Positions 6,803 to 9,596 of a stretch of 9,596 nucleotides of DNA are shown one piece after another. Source of the stretch: Bacteroidaceae bacterium. Its GTDB lineage: Bacteria > Bacteroidota > Bacteroidia > Bacteroidales > Bacteroidaceae. The notes under the pieces are model-generated. The model saw only the letters and a list, made by a program, of their open reading frames with translations. It ran no database searches and was not told where the DNA came from. The stretch spans positions 1 through 9,596 of the forward strand of contig JAFZKR010000143.1 in assembly GCA_017551845.1 (NCBI GenBank), given 5' to 3'. The position numbers and the translations under genes were made by a program. Within the stretch, counting starts at the first letter, position 1. Each line of letters begins with the position of its first letter.

Positions 6803-7836
6803 ACCTGAATGACAGTGTAACCCGGCAACAGGCCCGGCAGCTGCGAGAGGTCAGTGTTGCTGAAATGGTAGGGCACCACGACTTTAGGCTTTATAGACTC
6901 AACAGCCTTTACGCACTGCTCAACTGTCATTGTATAGGGCTGATTGACAGGCAGGAAGGCCAAGTCAATATCCTTCAATTCAGACATTTCAGGAGTATCC
7001 TCGGTATCACCGGCGATATATAGCCTGAATCCGGACAGTGTCAGAACGTATCCGTTTCCGTTACCTTTGGGATGGAACCGTTCACGGCCGGCTGTAGTGT
7101 TGTATGCAGGAACCACATCAAGACGGATATTCCCCGGCAGGTTAATACTCTGGCCGTTTGAAAGAACCGTACCCTTCCCGATGGCGTCATGTCCGGCAGC
7201 ATTTATATACAACAGCGTCTTTTCACCGGTGAGCGCGGTAATGGCCCCGTCATCCAGATGGTCGCCATGCTCGTGAGTGATCAGGATCACATCGGCCTTG
7301 GGAAATTCAATCGAATAATCAGTATGTTTTCCGTGCTCGGTCACGGGATCCACGTGGATTGAAATCCCCTTGTGGCGTATGCACAGGGTAGCGTGCTTGA
7401 TGAATGTTATGTTCACCTGGGAACCGTCATCGGCACTGAATGTCATAACCTGATATTGAGTCACCGGCTTCCCGGCTTCGATCCATGCCATATAGCCACC
7501 TTCAAGATTGAATACCTCATATCCTGCATCTCTCAATGCCTCGGCAGCCGCTGCACTGCGACGTCCGCTCCGGCAATAGACATAAAGCGGCGCCTTATTG
7601 TCAAAAGTATCCTTCACTTTGCCGATAAAGCCATCGGCCTGCCAGTCTATGTTGACGGAGCAGGCAATATGCCCCTCCTCATACTCTGATGGCGTACGGA
7701 CATCGATTATCCTTATATCGGATGCCTTGTCAATTGATTCGCTGAATGCCTGCGGCTGAAGGTCGGAATTCTGGCCTGCACATGACAGGAAACCGAAAAA
7801 AGAGAAAGTCATAACTGTAGCGATAATCTGTTTCAT
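6796..7836 (-). CDS. Predicted lipoprotein: rhodanese domain fused to UlaG-like metallo-beta-lactamase-fold domain
   Basis: This is a 346-residue protein. The N-terminus MKQIIATVMTFSFFGFLSC is a lipoprotein signal with lipobox LSC and lipid-bearing Cys19. The following residues (AGQNSD) show no clear surface-export signal, so an inner-leaflet periplasmic location is likely. Residues about 28-125 form a rhodanese domain: IIDVRTPSEYEEGHI and the active loop CRSGRRS with catalytic Cys88, suited to carrying a persulfide sulfur. Residues about 130-346 form a metal-dependent beta-lactamase fold of the UlaG-like type: HVDPV (161-165), THEHGDHLDD (187-196, metal ligands His188, His190, Asp192, His193), AGDTED with Asp277, and PYHF with His324. 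Known persulfide dioxygenase fusions carry the MBL domain first, so the order here is reversed. The substrate is unknown. The gene is convergent with the acyl operon and divergent from the SGNH esterase gene. Confidence 0.87.
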   Translation of the reverse strand: MKQIIATVMTFSFFGFLSCAGQNSDLQPQAFSESIDKASDIRIIDVRTPSEYEEGHIACSVNIDWQADGFIGKVKDTFDNKAPLYVYCRSGRRSAAAAEALRDAGYEVFNLEGGYMAWIEAGKPVTQYQVMTFSADDGSQVNITFIKHATLCIRHKGISIHVDPVTEHGKHTDYSIEFPKADVILITHEHGDHLDDGAITALTGEKTLLYINAAGHDAIGKGTVLSNGQSINLPGNIRLDVVPAYNTTAGRERFHPKGNGNGYVLTLSGFRLYIAGDTEDTPEMSELKDIDLAFLPVNQPYTMTVEQCVKAVESIKPKVVVPYHFSNTDLSQLPGLLPGYTVIQVK

Positions 7837-7859
7837 ACTGTGAGATTGTAGTTTCCTTG

Positions 7860-7867
7860 CAAACTTA
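7860..7867 (-). promoter_or_regulatory. -7 element for the rhodanese/MBL lipoprotein gene
   Basis: On the minus strand this reads TAAGTTTG, an exact TAnnTTTG match, 23 bases before the ATG at 7836. No good TTG is found 19-21 bases further upstream, so the promoter may be weak or helped by a regulator. The predicted 5' UTR is only about 17 bases. Confidence 0.5.
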
Positions 7868-7888
7868 ACAATTCTTTCGGGAACATGA

Positions 7889-7919
7889 TTGCATATATCT
7901 TTCGAATTGACTTATTTTG
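7889..7919 (+). promoter_or_regulatory. Probable promoter for the SGNH esterase gene
   Basis: TTG (7889-7891), a 20-base spacer and TTATTTTG (7912-7919) match the -33/-7 pattern with one mismatch in the -7. Transcription would begin near 7926, downstream of the most upstream ATG (7885) but before the ATGs at 7936 and 7942. This therefore helps decide the start of the gene. Confidence 0.5.
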
Positions 7920-7935
7920 TCTTGAAAAAATCCGC

Positions 7936-8943
7936 ATGAACATGGACAGAACTTCATTCAAATTTTTTCTGGCAACATTCATTCTTCTTTTCGCTCCAAT
8001 CACAGGCATTACAGTACAGGCCGAGGGATTCTCGGAAAACAATCTGGTGTTCCTTTGCTTCGGCCAATCCAACATGGAGGGCAATGCCCGGCCCGAGGAT
8101 CAGGATAAGACAGGAGTGAGCTACCGTTTCAAGAAGATGTATGCTGCCAACAGTGACGGAACAAAAAAAGGGACATGGGCCAATGCCAAACCTCCTTTGT
8201 GCAGACAGAACACTGGGCTGACACCAGTTGATTATTTCGGGCGTTATTTGATTGACAGTCTGGCAACCATCTATTCCATAAGGGTTATTGTGGTAGCCGT
8301 GGCCGGCTGTTCAATAAAGATGTTTGACCCTGACCAATGCGCCGGCTACATAAGTACAGCTGAGAGCTGGATGCAGAACATAGCGGCGGAATATGACAAC
8401 AATCCCTACAACAGACTCATTGAAATGGCCAAAAAGGCTCAGGAGACAGGAGTCATCAAGGGTGTACTTCTGCATCAGGGAGAAACCGACGCTTACAGTG
8501 ACAATTGGGTCGATGCCACCCAGAAAGTTTACAAGAAAATCCTTGAGGACCTGGATCTTAAAGCATCGGATGCGCCGTTACTCGTAGGAGAGGTGGTCAA
8601 TGCCGACCAGAACGGTGTCTGTGCCGGTGCAAACACATACATTGCAAAACTTGCCAAGAAATCCATCAACTACCATCTTATTTCATCGGCCGGTTGTCCC
8701 GCCGGTTCTGACAACCTCCATTTTTCAGCCGAAGGATACCGTATGTTAGGTAAACGTTATGGGGAGAAAATGTTCAGCCTGTTAAAGAAAAAGGGGTACT
8801 CAACCCGTACCTCCGTCACTCCGGTTCAGGATGAAGTATCCCCTGAAAGTCCTGCCTACAACCTGAACGGACAGCGTCTTTATGAACCGGCAGATGGAAT
8901 CAGCATAATAGATGGCAGGAAAATCCTAAATATAAATAGGTGA
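7936..8943 (+). CDS. Secreted SGNH-type carbohydrate O-acetylesterase (sialate O-acetylesterase/CE6-like)
   Basis: The protein has 335 residues from the ATG at 7936; an in-frame ATG at 7885 would add 17 residues. I prefer 7936 (or 7942) because the signal peptide (TSFKFFLATFILLFAPITGITVQA) then sits at the N-terminus and the likely promoter lies between the two ATGs. The mature part opens with LVFLCFGQSNMEG, whose Ser is the SGNH nucleophile. It continues with VVAVAGCSI (oxyanion Gly region), GVLLHQGETDA (the HQGE block of the SASA/DUF303 family) and DNLHFSAEGYRMLG, with the catalytic Asp and His. The family removes acetyl groups from sialic acid or plant polysaccharides such as xylan, and the exact substrate is not readable here. 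The C-terminal tail (YNLNGQRL to GRKILNINR) resembles a short tail common on Prevotella/Bacteroides exported proteins. The gene stands alone, without neighbouring SusC/SusD genes. Confidence 0.87.
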   Translation: MNMDRTSFKFFLATFILLFAPITGITVQAEGFSENNLVFLCFGQSNMEGNARPEDQDKTGVSYRFKKMYAANSDGTKKGTWANAKPPLCRQNTGLTPVDYFGRYLIDSLATIYSIRVIVVAVAGCSIKMFDPDQCAGYISTAESWMQNIAAEYDNNPYNRLIEMAKKAQETGVIKGVLLHQGETDAYSDNWVDATQKVYKKILEDLDLKASDAPLLVGEVVNADQNGVCAGANTYIAKLAKKSINYHLISSAGCPAGSDNLHFSAEGYRMLGKRYGEKMFSLLKKKGYSTRTSVTPVQDEVSPESPAYNLNGQRLYEPADGISIIDGRKILNINR

Positions 8944-8985
8944 AAGGATTATCGGAACAATAAAATTGATACTTAACAAAAAAAA

Positions 8986-9003
8986 TGCAACCAAAGTGTT
9001 GCA
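8986..9003. repeat. Inverted repeat overlapping the -33 element of the trp promoter
   Basis: TGCAAC (8986-8991) and GTTGCA (8998-9003) form a perfect 6-6-6 inverted repeat that contains the -33 TTG (8999-9001), a placement that suits a repressor operator. Read on the minus strand, the same stem is followed by eight T's (8985-8978), the form of a weak intrinsic terminator that would stop leftward transcription. Confidence 0.5.
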
Positions 9004-9028
9004 GATTCAAAAACATCTTGTACTTTTG
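8999..9028 (+). promoter_or_regulatory. Promoter of the trp leader and trpB
   Basis: TTG (8999-9001), a 19-base spacer and TACTTTTG (9021-9028) are an exact match to the Bacteroidetes -33/-7 consensus. Transcription should start near 9035, about 20 bases before the leader peptide ATG and about 205 bases before trpB. Confidence 0.82.
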
Positions 9029-9056
9029 CAAACGAAACGAACAAAGAACCGACAGA

Positions 9057-9107
9057 ATGATTAAGTTCAATGCATATTGGTGGTGGCAGCCCTTACAACT
9101 GGATTAA
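9057..9107 (+). CDS. trpL: Trp leader peptide (attenuation), 16 residues with three consecutive Trp
   Basis: ATG at 9057 opens a 16-codon frame, MIKFNAYWWWQPLQLD, ending in TAA (9105-9107). Trp codons 8-10 (9078-9086) are consecutive TGG, which is very unlikely by chance just upstream of a tryptophan synthase gene. It lies between a consensus promoter and an intrinsic terminator. The expected role is to report tryptophanyl-tRNA supply: a ribosome stalling at the Trp codons would alter folding of the downstream RNA, and full translation would allow termination. No Shine-Dalgarno sequence precedes it, as is usual here. I use the symbol by analogy with the enterobacterial trp leader; no homology is implied. 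Confidence 0.85.
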   Translation: MIKFNAYWWWQPLQLD

Positions 9108-9171
9108 GTCGTAGGAGGTTGACGCTCTGTATGTATTAAAAGATATATTCGGGCCTTGCCGCAACTGCGAC
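9108..9171 (+). promoter_or_regulatory. Candidate antiterminator pairing in the trp leader RNA
   Basis: GTCGTAG (9108-9114), starting just after the leader stop codon, can pair with CTGCGAC (9165-9171), which is part of the terminator hairpin. Extra pairs are possible between 9119-9124 and 9160-9164 with small bulges. A ribosome finishing the leader would cover 9108-9114; one stalled at the Trp codons would leave it free to disrupt the terminator. An alternative early pairing is CAACT (9096-9100) with GGTTG (9117-9121). The pairings were found by eye, without energies. Confidence 0.55.
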
Positions 9172-9189
9172 AAGGTCCGATTCTTTTTT
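9150..9189 (+). terminator. Intrinsic terminator (attenuator) before trpB
   Basis: CGGGCCTTG (9150-9158) pairs with CAAGGTCCG (9171-9179), nine pairs with one G-U. Inside, after a C/A mismatch, CGC (9160-9162) pairs with GCG (9167-9169) around a 4-base loop. The stem is followed by ATTCTTTTTT (9180-9189). It lies between the leader peptide and trpB, about 50 bases before the trpB ATG, where a transcription attenuator is expected. Confidence 0.85.
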
Positions 9190-9240
9190 ACAATGCTTAT
9201 AAAAACAACAATTATAAACCAACTTCAACAATAAACAATT

Positions 9241-9596
9241 ATGAAACAGAAAAAGTATTTGCTCCAAGAGAGCGAGATTCCGAAAGCATGGTTCAACATC
9301 CAGGCAGTCATGCCCAACAAGCCTCTGCCTTTCCTTCACCCTGGAACACGTCAGCCATTGAAACCCGAAGACCTCTACCCCATCTTCTGCGAGGAGTGCG
9401 CCAATCAGGAACTCAACCAGAAAGACGAGTGGATCGAGATACCTGAAGAGATCCGTCAGCAGTACGCTTCATACCGTTGCACCCCGCTGGTTCGTGCTTA
9501 CGAACTTGAAGAGGCACTGGGTACTCCTGCACACATATATTTCAAGAACGAGAGCGTATCACCCGCCGGTTCACACAAGCTGAACTCAGCCCTTGC
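9241..9596 (+). CDS. trpB: Tryptophan synthase beta chain, TrpB2-type (partial, C-terminus off window)
   Basis: The first 118 residues are visible. TrpB joins indole and L-serine to make L-tryptophan using pyridoxal phosphate. The long N-terminal extension (KKYLLQESEIPKAWFNI, HPGTRQPLKPEDLYPIF) marks the longer TrpB2 form rather than the classic TrpB1. After it come YRCTPLVRAYELE and FKNESVSPAGSHKLNSA, in which Lys113 should be the residue that binds the cofactor. The ATG at 9241 gives the expected family N-terminus, and there is no Shine-Dalgarno sequence. Upstream lie a consensus promoter, a leader peptide with three Trp codons and an intrinsic terminator, so expression is probably controlled by tryptophan supply. 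In many Bacteroidetes trpB is the first gene of a complete trp operon. Whether that holds here lies beyond the window. Confidence 0.93.
   Translation, partial: MKQKKYLLQESEIPKAWFNIQAVMPNKPLPFLHPGTRQPLKPEDLYPIFCEECANQELNQKDEWIEIPEEIRQQYASYRCTPLVRAYELEEALGTPAHIYFKNESVSPAGSHKLNSAL

Noticed and set aside
7885..7935. Upstream ATG of the SGNH esterase as the true start
   Set aside because: It would place 17 charged and mixed residues before the signal peptide and lies upstream of the likely transcription start near 7926.
9156..9446. Open frame of 96 codons overlapping trpB
   Set aside because: It starts inside the terminator stem and overlaps trpB out of frame, and trpB has clear family motifs.
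1..9596. CRISPR array, insertion sequence, tRNA or phage genes
   Set aside because: No regularly spaced long repeats, transposase-like frames, terminal inverted repeats, cloverleaf genes or phage proteins were found.

Overview
The window looks like chromosomal DNA from a Bacteroidales bacterium, probably close to Prevotellaceae or Bacteroidaceae. Evidence seen in the sequence: five promoter candidates in the Bacteroidetes style (TTG at about -33, 19-21 bases, TAnnTTTG at -7), almost no Shine-Dalgarno sequences before starts, a glycine-poor 'YNLNGQR...IIDGRKI' C-terminal tail of the type common in Prevotella/Bacteroides secreted proteins, and a long-form (TrpB2-type) tryptophan synthase beta chain as a promoter-proximal gene. 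Genus-level assignment is inference.

Layout, left to right. (1) 1-1941, minus: the first 647 residues of a large exported protein, tyrosine/tryptophan-rich with degenerate YD-like repeats, running off the left edge. (2) 1942-2692: a long divergent intergenic region with a promoter at each end and several unexplained repeats in the middle. (3) 2693-6785, plus: a compact four-gene operon for acyl-chain chemistry: AMP-forming acyl ligase, FabF-type ketosynthase, FabZ-type dehydratase and FatA/FatB-type acyl-ACP thioesterase, with gaps of 18, 4 and 3 bases. It ends in a hairpin that overlaps the last gene's stop codon. No acyl carrier protein, ketoreductase or enoyl reductase lies in the window, so the operon must borrow these from elsewhere. 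(4) 6796-7836, minus: a predicted lipoprotein fusing an N-terminal rhodanese domain to a C-terminal UlaG-like metallo-beta-lactamase-fold domain. (5) 7936-8943, plus: a secreted SGNH-type (sialate O-acetylesterase/acetylxylan esterase-like) hydrolase, divergent from the previous gene. (6) 8999-9596, plus: a promoter, a 16-residue leader peptide with three consecutive Trp codons, an intrinsic terminator with a possible competing antiterminator, then the start of trpB. This is a textbook-like transcription attenuation arrangement in a phylum where such control is little described.

How the genes work together: the acyl operon is one likely functional unit that activates, elongates, dehydrates and releases an acyl chain. 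The trp leader would tie expression of trpB, and presumably a trp operon downstream of the window, to tryptophan supply. The other genes look like independent envelope or secreted proteins. The most interesting items are the trp attenuator, the minimal acyl-chain operon with an operator-like direct repeat just upstream of its promoter, and the reversed rhodanese/MBL architecture.
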